Source of the DNA: Paenibacillus sp. AN1007
GTDB taxonomy: Bacteria; Bacillota; Bacilli; Paenibacillales; Paenibacillaceae
Assembly (NCBI RefSeq): GCF_040702995.1
Contig: NZ_CP159992.1
Span: 831,501 to 895,500, forward strand
DNA length: 64,000 bases
Reading direction: 5' to 3'
Part shown: positions 8,352 to 15,587 of the stretch, piece by piece
Numbering within the stretch: the stretch's first letter is position 1
How the letters are laid out: each line of letters opens with the position of its first letter
Translations under genes and position numbers: made by a program
The notes under the pieces: generated by a model
What the model was told of the DNA's origin: nothing
What the model saw: only the letters and a program-made list of their open reading frames with translations
Database searches by the model: none

Positions 8352-8441
8352 ATGACGTTAGGTTATGATTTGAATCCAAAGCACAGCAGCACAACTGCAT
8401 ATCCGGCTCATCGTCTTTTTGGCCTCATACGGACGACATGA
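8352..8441 (+). CDS. Possible 29-residue small or leader peptide
   Basis: ATG followed by 29 codons and TGA. The peptide starts MTLGYDLNPKHSS and ends LFGLIRTT. GGGAGG lies about nine bases upstream, and the ORF sits 30-odd bases after a good promoter start. It has no run of one amino acid that would mark an attenuator leader and no recognised family. Conservation in relatives would decide whether it is translated. Confidence 0.35.
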   Translation: MTLGYDLNPKHSSTTAYPAHRLFGLIRTT

Positions 8442-8479
8442 AAGAACGGGCATATTGTTTAAGGCATAGACTATTACGT

Positions 8480-8604
8480 CTTTAGACAGTATGTGTTCTT
8501 CGCTATATCAAGCGATGGATGACAGGTACAAACTTGATTTGTCCTGTTATCCATTATTGTCATGCAGTATAAGCCATGGACGATATGTCCGTGGCTTTTT
8601 TTAT
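8480..8604 (+). ncRNA. Structured RNA segment ending in an intrinsic terminator
   Basis: Three hairpins in a row: CGCT-ATATCA-AGCG (8501-8514); a 16-bp stem (8516-8553) whose arms are TGGATGACAGG-T-ACAAA and TTTGTCCTGTTATCCA with one bulge and one G-T pair; and a terminator AGCCATGGA/TCCGTGGCT with T run (8571-8604). Together with the promoter at 8289 this suggests a discrete transcript of about 280 bases. I could not match it to a known RNA class. Confidence 0.5.
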
Positions 8605-8623
8605 ATTGTTTTACACCGAAACG

Positions 8624-8788
8624 AACGGAGAGGACAGAACAAACGAAGAAATCAAATGGGCCGCCAAAAGGAATTTTGAAAGAAAGCTGCTTCGCAAACA
8701 TAGGCTTATCACCGGTATTTCCTTTAACAAAAAGGAATAAAAAAACGTAGTGATACCATTGATTGGACGCTTATTCTGTCATCGGAGT
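8624..8788 (+). repeat. Dispersed structured repeat, copy 1
   Basis: This 165-base element shares blocks with 27934-28102: AACGGAGAGGACAGAA at the left end, AAGAAAGCTGC.TCG and GCTTATCACC.G in the middle, and TTATTCTGTCATCGGAGT at the right end, in the same order, orientation and spacing. GACAGAA near the left end and TTCTGTC near the right end can pair to close the element. An internal hairpin TTCCTTT-AACAA-AAAGGAA matches in position a longer hairpin of the other copy. It ends 83 bases before rtcB. Confidence 0.75.
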
Positions 8789-8871
8789 CTCCGTTCAGAC
8801 ATCTTTAAATCAACAATATATCCCATTAAAATGAAATTTGCTGAACGCACAGGAAGGAATTAAACTTAGAT

Positions 8872-10335
8872 ATGAATAACAAGATGAATGGTTTTGAAAA
8901 TGTAAACGAGTTGACAGAGGGGTACCGTCATCAAGTCAAATTACCAGCAGGGGAACTTACCGTTTATGCAGCACAGCAGCTGTTCTCTTCACTGGATTAC
9001 AAAGTTTTTGAGATGGCTAACAATAATTTGCAAATACCGGGCATTTCGTATATGGGCTATACCCCAGACGTGCATGTCGGTGTAGGCACATGTATTGGAA
9101 CGACGGCGGTCTGGGAGGCGCAGAGCGGATATGTGTCGCCCTCGATCGTGGGCAGTGATATCGGCTGCGGCATGAGAGTACATCTGACCAATCTGCATAA
9201 GGATGACCTGAAAGAGGTAAAGCTGCGCCGTAAATTAGTTAAAGCGATTGAAAAGGTGCTGCCAATGGAGGCCAGCCAGCGGGGACATTTCTCGGATATA
9301 AGACTGGAGCACATTGTACGAAAAGGACTGCACGGACTGCCGAAAAAATACATTCCAGACAGTTACACTCCGAAGAAATCTACTTCGCTTACACATGTGG
9401 AGAGCAGTAAGTTCACATATGATGAAAATGTATTAAACCTTGTCCCGGATATGACCTGGCACCGGTCTCATCGTCAGCTAGGCACACTGGGCGGAGGGAA
9501 TCACTTTGCCGAGATTCAGGCTATTGAGATCGCTGAGGAAAATCGTGAAACAGCCGAAGCATGGGGACTTTACGATGGACAGATTGTGGTCATGATTCAC
9601 TCCGGTTCACGGGCATGGGGCGGGTATGTAAGCCAGACCAGCTCGTCTGCGATTGCCAAAGTAATGCAGCGGCTGGGACTCGGAACTTCCGATCCCAGAT
9701 TGGTATTTGCCCCGCTGGAGCATGCGGAAGGCCGTCACTACGTGAATATGATGTACTCTGCGTTGAATTATGCTGTAGTAAATCGTCATCTTATCGCCTA
9801 TGCCATGCGGGAGGCCTTCCAGGACGTGTTCGGACCGAAATGTGAATTCCGTACACTATACGACCTGATGCATAATTATGCTTGGGAGGAATCCCATGCA
9901 GCGCGAGGTTCTGTTTTTGTACACCGTAAAGGGGCAACCCGTGCTCTGCCTGCAGGTCATCCGGATAATCCAAAACCTTATATAGCTACGGGCCATCCGG
10001 CACTGATTCCGGGGTCTATGGGCACGGCTTCATATATCATGGTCGGTCAGCCTGAAGGAGCAGACAATTATTATTCAATATGTCATGGTGCGGGCCGGAT
10101 TCGGTCGCGTACAGCGACCAAACGCCTGGTGACCGTAGACGATTTTGCGGCAGCGCTGGGCGTCGGAACAGAAGACGAGATTGTAGTCAACCAGCGGTCT
10201 TTGGAGTCTATTATTGATGAATCACCCCAGGCTTATAAAAATGTCGATGAAATTATAGATAGTGTTACCGGCGCGGGACTGGCTCAGGTGGTAGCCAAAT
10301 GCAAACCGCTTGCTGCGGTAAAGGGAGCGAAATAA
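8872..10335 (+). CDS. rtcB: RtcB-family RNA ligase
   Basis: 487 residues. RtcB joins RNA 2',3'-cyclic phosphate or 3'-phosphate ends to 5'-OH ends using GTP and Mn2+. Family signatures are GSDIGCGMRVH near residue 98 (metal-binding Cys), LGTLGGGNHFAEIQ near 205, MIHSGSRAWG near 243 and CHGAGR near 404, whose His is the GMP-accepting nucleophile in the family. AGGAAGG precedes the start. The stop codon overlaps the ATG of an AAA+ ATPase gene by one base (TAATG), so the two are translationally coupled. There is no archease or rtcA in view. A tRNA or stress-RNA repair role is inferred. Confidence 0.9.
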   Translation: MNNKMNGFENVNELTEGYRHQVKLPAGELTVYAAQQLFSSLDYKVFEMANNNLQIPGISYMGYTPDVHVGVGTCIGTTAVWEAQSGYVSPSIVGSDIGCGMRVHLTNLHKDDLKEVKLRRKLVKAIEKVLPMEASQRGHFSDIRLEHIVRKGLHGLPKKYIPDSYTPKKSTSLTHVESSKFTYDENVLNLVPDMTWHRSHRQLGTLGGGNHFAEIQAIEIAEENRETAEAWGLYDGQIVVMIHSGSRAWGGYVSQTSSSAIAKVMQRLGLGTSDPRLVFAPLEHAEGRHYVNMMYSALNYAVVNRHLIAYAMREAFQDVFGPKCEFRTLYDLMHNYAWEESHAARGSVFVHRKGATRALPAGHPDNPKPYIATGHPALIPGSMGTASYIMVGQPEGADNYYSICHGAGRIRSRTATKRLVTVDDFAAALGVGTEDEIVVNQRSLESIIDESPQAYKNVDEIIDSVTGAGLAQVVAKCKPLAAVKGAK

Positions 10336-11639
10336 TGAACGAAAAGGATAAAGAAATGACTAGAGCAGAAGCGATCTACACCTATGATGAGCAGCATGAT
10401 ACTCGTATTCGGGTGGAAGGGTATGCCGTATATTCCAGACTGATTCGCGGCATTGGCGAGGCTCTTTTGAAGCGTTACGGCGTAGAATACAAGCTGTATT
10501 CAAGCTCTGATCCGAACAATGAATATTGGGAACTGCTGCGAGAGGATTTGCAGAATGGCAGTGCTGATGTCGAGCTTGTAGCCCGTATCTTCGAGGATCT
10601 TGAGCTTCAGACACTGCATTACGAAGATGACGGAGATGTGCCTACATATGGCGTACATTACTCCATTCGTAATAACGTATTTGCGTATCCCAAATGGGGC
10701 GTTGCCCTCGTGCGGGTACCCTTTTTCCGCGAGAACGGAATCTACAGTGAAGATTTTGTATTTGCTGTAGGGGACGAAGAGATGAAGCAATTTCTGGGAA
10801 GTGTCCGGGAACGGGAGCGTCAGCAAAATATGAAAAAAGTAACGGTGTACACGGATGCCCGCAATGGCAGTGATCGGCATGTGGAGTCGATCACCCGTTC
10901 GGTAAGCAGAGAAGATGTGGTTCTCTCTGCACAGATTAAGCAGGATATTTTCCGCTCACTGGACCAGTTCTTCGAAGCAGACCGCTCCTTTTACCGGGAT
11001 TACGATATCCCTTACAAACGCGGCATTTTGCTCTATGGCCATCCGGGAAACGGAAAAACAACACTTGTGAAATCCATCGCAGGAAGTATTCCCGGGCCGG
11101 CCGCTTATTGGCAGATTACGGAATACACGAACAGTGAATCGGTGCGTGAAGTATTTGATGCCGCAAAACGACTGGCACCGATGGTGCTGATCATTGAGGA
11201 TATCGACTCGATGCCGGATGAAGTCCGTTCCTTTTTTCTAAATACGCTGGATGGCGCGACGTCCAAAGAAGGAATCTTCCTGATCGGTACGACAAATTAT
11301 CCGGAAAAAATTGATCCCGGCCTCATGAATCGTGCGGGACGATTCGACCGTGCTTACGAAATTCCGCTGCCTGACGAAGCTTTGCGGCTGCAGTATTTGC
11401 GGCAGCGTGGATTCAGTGTGTTTGCGGGTGAAGAAGGAACCCTGGAGGCGGCTCGTCTTACAGATACGTTCTCGCTTGCACAATTGGGCGAATTATATGT
11501 CAGCGCTGCGCTGGAATGGCATCAAAATGGTCGGACGGATATCGTTCAGGTTATTCAGTCCATGCGGGGAGAGCTGGACAAGAGCCATAAGCATAATTGG
11601 CTTGCACAGCCGGGTAAAGGCCGGGCCGGATTTTATTGA
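10335..11639 (+). CDS. AAA+ ATPase coupled to rtcB
   Basis: 434 residues. The N-terminal half (about 1-190) is a domain I do not recognise, without a signal peptide. The C-terminal half is a classical AAA module: Walker A GHPGNGKT near residue 235, Walker B VLIIEDID near 284, sensor 1 GTTN near 316 and the arginine-finger stretch NRAGRFDR near 330. The architecture recalls BCS1-like or FtsH-class AAA domains but without membrane or protease parts. It overlaps rtcB by one base, pointing to a shared RNA-repair function, perhaps as a remodelling or release factor. This differs from the sigma54-type RtcR regulator linked to rtcB in enterobacteria. Confidence 0.85.
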   Translation: MNEKDKEMTRAEAIYTYDEQHDTRIRVEGYAVYSRLIRGIGEALLKRYGVEYKLYSSSDPNNEYWELLREDLQNGSADVELVARIFEDLELQTLHYEDDGDVPTYGVHYSIRNNVFAYPKWGVALVRVPFFRENGIYSEDFVFAVGDEEMKQFLGSVRERERQQNMKKVTVYTDARNGSDRHVESITRSVSREDVVLSAQIKQDIFRSLDQFFEADRSFYRDYDIPYKRGILLYGHPGNGKTTLVKSIAGSIPGPAAYWQITEYTNSESVREVFDAAKRLAPMVLIIEDIDSMPDEVRSFFLNTLDGATSKEGIFLIGTTNYPEKIDPGLMNRAGRFDRAYEIPLPDEALRLQYLRQRGFSVFAGEEGTLEAARLTDTFSLAQLGELYVSAALEWHQNGRTDIVQVIQSMRGELDKSHKHNWLAQPGKGRAGFY

Positions 11640-11681
11640 TCTGATTATAAAATATAAATTCACCTTAACTGGGTATACTAA

Positions 11682-11804
11682 CCTTGTCTCTGCTAACATA
11701 CAATGACATTCGGGAGGTCCAATCGCAGCCATGTGCTGATGAAAAGCAGGAAACTGACACGGCCTGTTGCCAAGCCTCACGGAATGCCTGTTTAGCAGAG
11801 AAGG
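11682..11804. repeat. Long imperfect palindrome of about 120 bp, MITE- or ncRNA-like
   Basis: The ends TCTCTGCTAACA (11687-11698) and TGTTTAGCAGAGA (11789-11801) are inverted repeats with one bulge; a CCT/AGG pair extends them outward. Nested inside are CATTC/GAATG, GAGG/CCTC and GCC-AT-GTG/CACGGC pairs, so the whole segment can fold into one long hairpin. It lies between the AAA+ gene and the GlsB-like gene, and no coding frame covers it. It could be a small terminal-inverted-repeat element or a structured RNA. Only one copy was found in the window. Confidence 0.5.
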
Positions 11805-11919
11805 ATGCATGTTGACAATAGGTTATTTACTGCATTTTTTATGCCAATTGTTTAAATGCCTCCGGAGCGGTTAATAGTATGTCAGACGCAACAAAAACTT
11901 AAAATTAGAGGTGAATGAT

Positions 11920-12177
11920 ATGGGTTGGTTATGGTCATTAATTATCGGTGGTATCATTGGTTGGCTGGCAGGTCTGATTGTTGGTCGTGACATCCCAGGC
12001 GGCGTTATCGGTAACATCGTTGCCGGATTTATCGGTGGATGGTTAGGCGGAGTAATTCTTGGAGACATGGGTCCAGAAATGGGCGGGTTCCACATTGTAC
12101 CGGCATTGATTGGTGCGATTGTGCTTGTCGCCATCGTTAGCTTGATTTTCCGTTCAATGGGACGAAGCCGCGGGTAA
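11920..12177 (+). CDS. GlsB/YeaQ/YmgE-family small membrane protein
   Basis: 85 residues with three glycine-rich hydrophobic segments (WSLIIGGIIGWLAGLIVG, GVIGNIVAGFIGGWLGG, IVPALIGAIVLVAIVSLIF), the pattern of transglycosylase-associated stress proteins. AGAGGTG is spaced seven bases before this ATG; a GTG at 11911 falls within the ribosome binding site. TTGACA lies upstream at 11812 but a matching -10 is poor. Function in stress or envelope is known only by association for the family. Confidence 0.85.
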   Translation: MGWLWSLIIGGIIGWLAGLIVGRDIPGGVIGNIVAGFIGGWLGGVILGDMGPEMGGFHIVPALIGAIVLVAIVSLIFRSMGRSRG

Positions 12178-12274
12178 ACTGCAGCATATCAAATGTCCTA
12201 ATTGACAAGCTGGTGTACAGCTCCGAGCTGTCCCATAACATTGGTTTATAACTGCTTCCAAGTGAAGCTGAATG

Positions 12275-12327
12275 AAGAGGTTGATGAAGAGCCATTTCGG
12301 TGGCTTTTCATCAACCTCTTGTTGTTT
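12275..12327 (+). terminator. Long hairpin terminator
   Basis: A perfect 14-bp stem AAGAGGTTGATGAA/TTCATCAACCTCTT encloses a second GCCA/TGGC hairpin and is followed by GTTGTTTT. It separates glsB from msrA. Confidence 0.75.
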
Positions 12328-12400
12328 TACAATATAAGAATGATTGCGTATCTAAGCTTATGCTTTCAATATAGTGTTTGGAACCAGAGGAGATGAGGAA

Positions 12401-12916
12401 ATGGAGAAGGCAGTGTTTGCCGGCGGATGTTTCTGGTGTATGGTCACCCCTTTTGAGGAGCAGCCGGGAATCCACAGTATCGTATCAGGTTATACAGGCG
12501 GTCATGTCGAGAATCCGACATATGAGCAGGTAAAGACAGGGGAAACAGGGCATGTGGAAGTGGTGGAGATTACCTTTGATCCGGATGTATTTCCTTACGA
12601 ACGTTTACTTGAGCTGTACTGGCCTCAGATTGATCCAACCGATGACGGAGGACAGTTTCAGGATCGGGGTTCGCAGTATCGTACCGCCATCTTTGTATAC
12701 AATGAACGCCAGCGCCAGCTTGCGGAGCAATCCAGGCAGGAACTGGCGGCCAGCGGCCGTTTCAGTCAGCCCATTGTGACCGAAATTCGGGATGCTGTAA
12801 CCTTTTACCCTGCTGAAGACTATCACCAAGATTATCACAAAAGAAACGAGAAGCATTACAAAGAAGATCGGGCGATGTCCGGAAGAGACGAATTCATTAA
12901 CGAGAACTGGAAATAA
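12401..12916 (+). CDS. msrA: Peptide-methionine (S)-S-oxide reductase MsrA
   Basis: 171 residues. The active-site GGCFWC is at residues 6-11, followed by family motifs [54 protein letters not shown] and the HQDYHKRN end. It reduces methionine-S-sulfoxide in oxidised proteins. The ATG at 12401 is chosen because AGAGGAGATGAGG precedes it and translation from an upstream in-frame codon would add a non-homologous tail. It lacks a fused MsrB domain. It is a single-gene unit with terminators on both sides. Confidence 0.95.
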   Translation: MEKAVFAGGCFWCMVTPFEEQPGIHSIVSGYTGGHVENPTYEQVKTGETGHVEVVEITFDPDVFPYERLLELYWPQIDPTDDGGQFQDRGSQYRTAIFVYNERQRQLAEQSRQELAASGRFSQPIVTEIRDAVTFYPAEDYHQDYHKRNEKHYKEDRAMSGRDEFINENWK

Positions 12917-12918
12917 GT

Positions 12919-12958
12919 GAAGCCGGAAAAGCCTGTCAGGGCTTTCCGGCTTCTTTTT
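12919..12958 (+). terminator. Intrinsic terminator after msrA
   Basis: GAAGCCGGAAAAGCC pairs with GGCTTTCCGGCTTC with one bulge and is followed by TTTTT. It could also weakly serve the convergent gene that ends at 12994. Confidence 0.85.
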
Positions 12959-12993
12959 ACTTGAGTTAAAAGCGTATCAGGATAAAGGGGATA

Positions 12994-14280
12994 TTACTTG
13001 GCTGACGACTTAAGTACAAATTTGGACAGCGCTTCATCCTTCATGGAATAGAAGACATCGTTGGTATAGGCCGATACACGATCTAATGAAGGAACGGCAG
13101 TGCTGACGGTATACACATGGACATCTTCCAGAGTCTGGGGATCAAGAATATATCCGGTTTTGGCAAAGTCAAGCTGATACTGCCCGTCCTGCGTTCGGTC
13201 AACATGCATGAGTACAGGCTTGGCATCCTGGAATAAACGCTCGGTTACTTTGCCTTTCATCGTATACAGTTCCAGCTTCGGACCAGTTAGAACGGTATAT
13301 CCGCTGCCAGCCGTCTGAATGAAAGCATCACCCGCGATTGCACGTCCCCACGCGAGTTTGCCATCCGGACCAAATCCCATCAGACGATTACCTGTAGACT
13401 CAAAGTTGGCGCGCATCAGAACAGAGCCGTCGTCCAGAATCGCCAGAGACTCACCGCCACCATCGCCTTGCGTATTGGCATCTGCCGGGAATTGATAGAA
13501 GGACAGACGAGTTAACGAGGAATCATAGATTTCGATCTTGGGATTCGCTACCGGCTGCCAGAAGCTGCCTGATTTTACCTGTTTGCTCGCATCCACCACG
13601 ATCCGGCCATGACCTGCTTGAAGCACAGTCCCTGTAATCGCTTTTTCAGTTAACAGTTTACCCTTCTTGTCATACAGGGAGAGCGTTGAACGCACGGAAC
13701 CGTTAGCCTGTACACCCTGACTGGCAGCGACCAGCAGATTATCATTATCCATCAGCGAAATGGATGCAGATGAGTTCACGGTTTTCACCCAGTTGGTTTT
13801 ACCGGAAGTGTTAAAAGAATATATTTTTTTGCTTTTATCCGAATATTCCATGTATACATAGGCTGTTCCGTTACTCGTGTATAAAGAATTGGAGTATGTC
13901 GTATAAGGTCCACTTTTTTCATGGAAAATTGTACTCCACTTCAGCTGTCCTGTCTTGGCATCCAGTGCTTGGAGGGAATCGAGCTGCCAGTCCAGAGTTG
14001 TTTTGCTGCTGGTTTTGATGACAGGCTGCGAAGCGTGCACATACACCAGGTTTTTGGAAGGTACAGCGTAGATTTCCTTGATCAAGACATCTTTTTCCGT
14101 GTTGGCTTCGGTTAACATGAGGGAAGTAGAAGTCCATGCCGGTTTAGGGAAGGACTCTGCCGCCGCTGCTGCGTATCCTGTTGAATTCATGTTGAGAAGA
14201 AGCATGCCGCTGAGCAAAAGAACTGCCCATTTTGTTGACTTATGTTTGTGAGTGTTAAAAATATGCAAGTCATAAACCAC
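12994..14280 (-). CDS. Secreted PQQ-like beta-propeller protein of unknown function
   Basis: About 428 residues. A basic stretch and hydrophobic core KWAVLLLSGMLLLN followed by GYAAAAAES form a likely signal peptide with cleavage after Ala. The mature part has repeats such as LDAKTGQLKWSTIF, YSFNTSGKTNWVKTV and FGPDGKLAWGRAI, the PQQ_2-type blade pattern of propellers. The annotated start is GTG at 14280; AGGTGG overlaps it, so an in-frame TTG a few codons later is possible. No lipobox or C-terminal anchor was seen. It is probably an extracellular or surface protein. Confidence 0.75.
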   Translation of the reverse strand: MVYDLHIFNTHKHKSTKWAVLLLSGMLLLNMNSTGYAAAAAESFPKPAWTSTSLMLTEANTEKDVLIKEIYAVPSKNLVYVHASQPVIKTSSKTTLDWQLDSLQALDAKTGQLKWSTIFHEKSGPYTTYSNSLYTSNGTAYVYMEYSDKSKKIYSFNTSGKTNWVKTVNSSASISLMDNDNLLVAASQGVQANGSVRSTLSLYDKKGKLLTEKAITGTVLQAGHGRIVVDASKQVKSGSFWQPVANPKIEIYDSSLTRLSFYQFPADANTQGDGGGESLAILDDGSVLMRANFESTGNRLMGFGPDGKLAWGRAIAGDAFIQTAGSGYTVLTGPKLELYTMKGKVTERLFQDAKPVLMHVDRTQDGQYQLDFAKTGYILDPQTLEDVHVYTVSTAVPSLDRVSAYTNDVFYSMKDEALSKFVLKSSAK

Positions 14281-14508
14281 CTTTCGTTTTCGGTCAAAAA
14301 TGCAACCGATTGTAGAATTCTACCATTAAATTCTAGTGTAATTCAACCGAACACGCTGTAACCTTTTTGCACTTTGCGTGTGATGATGCAATGTTACAGG
14401 AAATGAAACAGTTACAAGGAATTCATCTTCTTTAGATGTTCACCGAAGTTTGATATATTAAGTGCTGTGACACGAGGATGAGGAGTAATCTAGACAAGGA
14501 GAACAGAC

Positions 14509-15099
14509 ATGAATTGGAGTGAGAATCTAATCTTATGGGCAGTCGCGGGAATCGTCCTGTTATTGCTGCTAACCTGGATTATACGCCGAATCGTTTATCG
14601 CGGACAGCGAATACGAAGCGAGGCGAATCCCCACAAAATTACGATTAAAGATATCGATAAAATGGAAGACGGGTCAGAGTTCGAATTATATTTATACAAC
14701 CTGTTCAAGCGGCTGGGCTATGACGAGGTCCATAAAACGACGAGCAGCCGGGATTTCGGAGCTGACCTCGTTTTTGTAGATCGAATGGGCAGGCGCAATG
14801 TGGTGCAGGCCAAACGATACGGGGCGAATCATCCGGTTGGTCTCAGTGCGGTGCAGGAGATTTATACGTCGATGCGTTATTATGAGGCCGAGCGGTCCAT
14901 CGTGCTGACGTCTGCCCGTTACACGGATGCATGCCGAACGCTGGCCGCAGTCAATGGGGTGAAGCTGCTGGACCGGGAAGACTTGATGGACCTGATCGTT
15001 TTGTTCAAATCGCGAAGGCTGGACGAAGCGATGGACCTGATCGAAGAGCAGGATCATGAACCGATCGAGACGTGGCATTCTCGCCGCAAGCGTACTTGA
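14509..15099 (+). CDS. Membrane-anchored restriction-endonuclease-like (Mrr-type) protein
   Basis: 196 residues. One N-terminal membrane helix (about residues 7-28, LILWAVAGIVLLLLLTWII) is followed by a basic linker and a PD-(D/E)XK fold of the Mrr type: EFELYLYNLFKRLGY, then SRDFGADLVF, then VVQAKRY (the D...QAK catalytic set), then EIYTSMRYYEAERSIVLTSARYT. AAGGAGAACAGAC precedes the ATG. Similar TM-plus-Mrr proteins are widespread in Firmicutes without a methyltransferase partner, and none is present here. It may act on DNA at the membrane, but the substrate is unknown. Confidence 0.8.
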   Translation: MNWSENLILWAVAGIVLLLLLTWIIRRIVYRGQRIRSEANPHKITIKDIDKMEDGSEFELYLYNLFKRLGYDEVHKTTSSRDFGADLVFVDRMGRRNVVQAKRYGANHPVGLSAVQEIYTSMRYYEAERSIVLTSARYTDACRTLAAVNGVKLLDREDLMDLIVLFKSRRLDEAMDLIEEQDHEPIETWHSRRKRT

Positions 15100-15187
15100 T
15101 GTCAGTCAGATGTGCGGGCTTGAAGCACGGGCTGCATCGCTTTTCTTTTCTAAAACAGTGCAGCTCACATTCCCGGCTGGCTTTACC

Positions 15188-15216
15188 TTCACTTGTATCG
15201 ATACACATGATATATT
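15188..15216 (+). promoter_or_regulatory. Promoter with a perfect 12-bp palindrome in the spacer
   Basis: TTCACT (15188-15193), 17 bases, TATATT (15211-15216). The spacer begins with TGTATCGATACA (15194-15205), a perfect palindrome placed where a repressor would block RNA polymerase. It lies 36 bases before the small gene at 15252. Confidence 0.45.
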
Positions 15217-15251
15217 GGAAGTAGTTCAATCTAAGGAGTGTGTAAACCAAT

Positions 15252-15527
15252 ATGGCACGTACACAGACACAAAAAGCGCTGCGCAAAGCAGCACGATCAG
15301 GACAATGGTGTCCCGAGCAAAGCCGGAGAGTCAATGGAGATTACGGGGCAGTATCCCAGCATGTCCGCCTCACGCCGACGAAACAGGAAAAATTGCAAAA
15401 GGTCAAACACAAGAAGCAGATCATCCAGGATGGTGGTGCTTCTTTTTATTTTATCTTGGGACAGAGAGAATCGGGAGTAGAGACTGGAAGAGTGAACAGA
15501 AGAAGTTACCGAATGAATGCCGTGTGA
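15252..15527 (+). CDS. Small basic hypothetical protein
   Basis: 91 residues, very rich in Lys, Arg and Gln at the N-terminus (MARTQTQKALRKAARSGQWC then PEQSRR). I do not recognise the family with confidence. The first 55 residues look compact and conserved-like, while the remainder looks less ordered and might be a variable tail. AAGGAG lies 13 bases upstream, slightly far. Its end is five bases from the terminator of the convergent fabV gene. The palindrome in its promoter suggests a dedicated repressor. Confidence 0.55.
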   Translation: MARTQTQKALRKAARSGQWCPEQSRRVNGDYGAVSQHVRLTPTKQEKLQKVKHKKQIIQDGGASFYFILGQRESGVETGRVNRRSYRMNAV

Positions 15528-15531
15528 CAAT

Positions 15532-15561
15532 AAAAAAGGAGAAGCTGTGCAGCTCCTCCAT
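15532..15561 (-). terminator. Intrinsic terminator of fabV
   Basis: Read on the minus strand, GGAGGAGCTG pairs with CAGCTTCTCC across a 2-base loop with one mismatch and is followed by TTTTTT. It lies 27 bases after the fabV stop. Confidence 0.75.
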
Positions 15562-15587
15562 GAATGCAAAACAAGATCGATCAAATT

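Noticed and set aside
8624..8871. T-box or amino-acid riboswitch before rtcB
   Set aside because: No T-box bulge motif or known aptamer core is present; the segment is better explained by the dispersed repeat.
11736..11754. CTGATGA...GAAAC inside the 120-bp palindrome, resembling a hammerhead ribozyme core
   Set aside because: Only AAAGCAG separates the two boxes and it cannot form stem II; no flanking stems I and III with a cleavage triplet were found.
11849..11880. GTTTAA-N14-GTTAAT upstream of the GlsB-like gene as a SigB promoter
   Set aside because: The -10 half lacks the GGG of GGGTAT, and SigB may be absent in this lineage.
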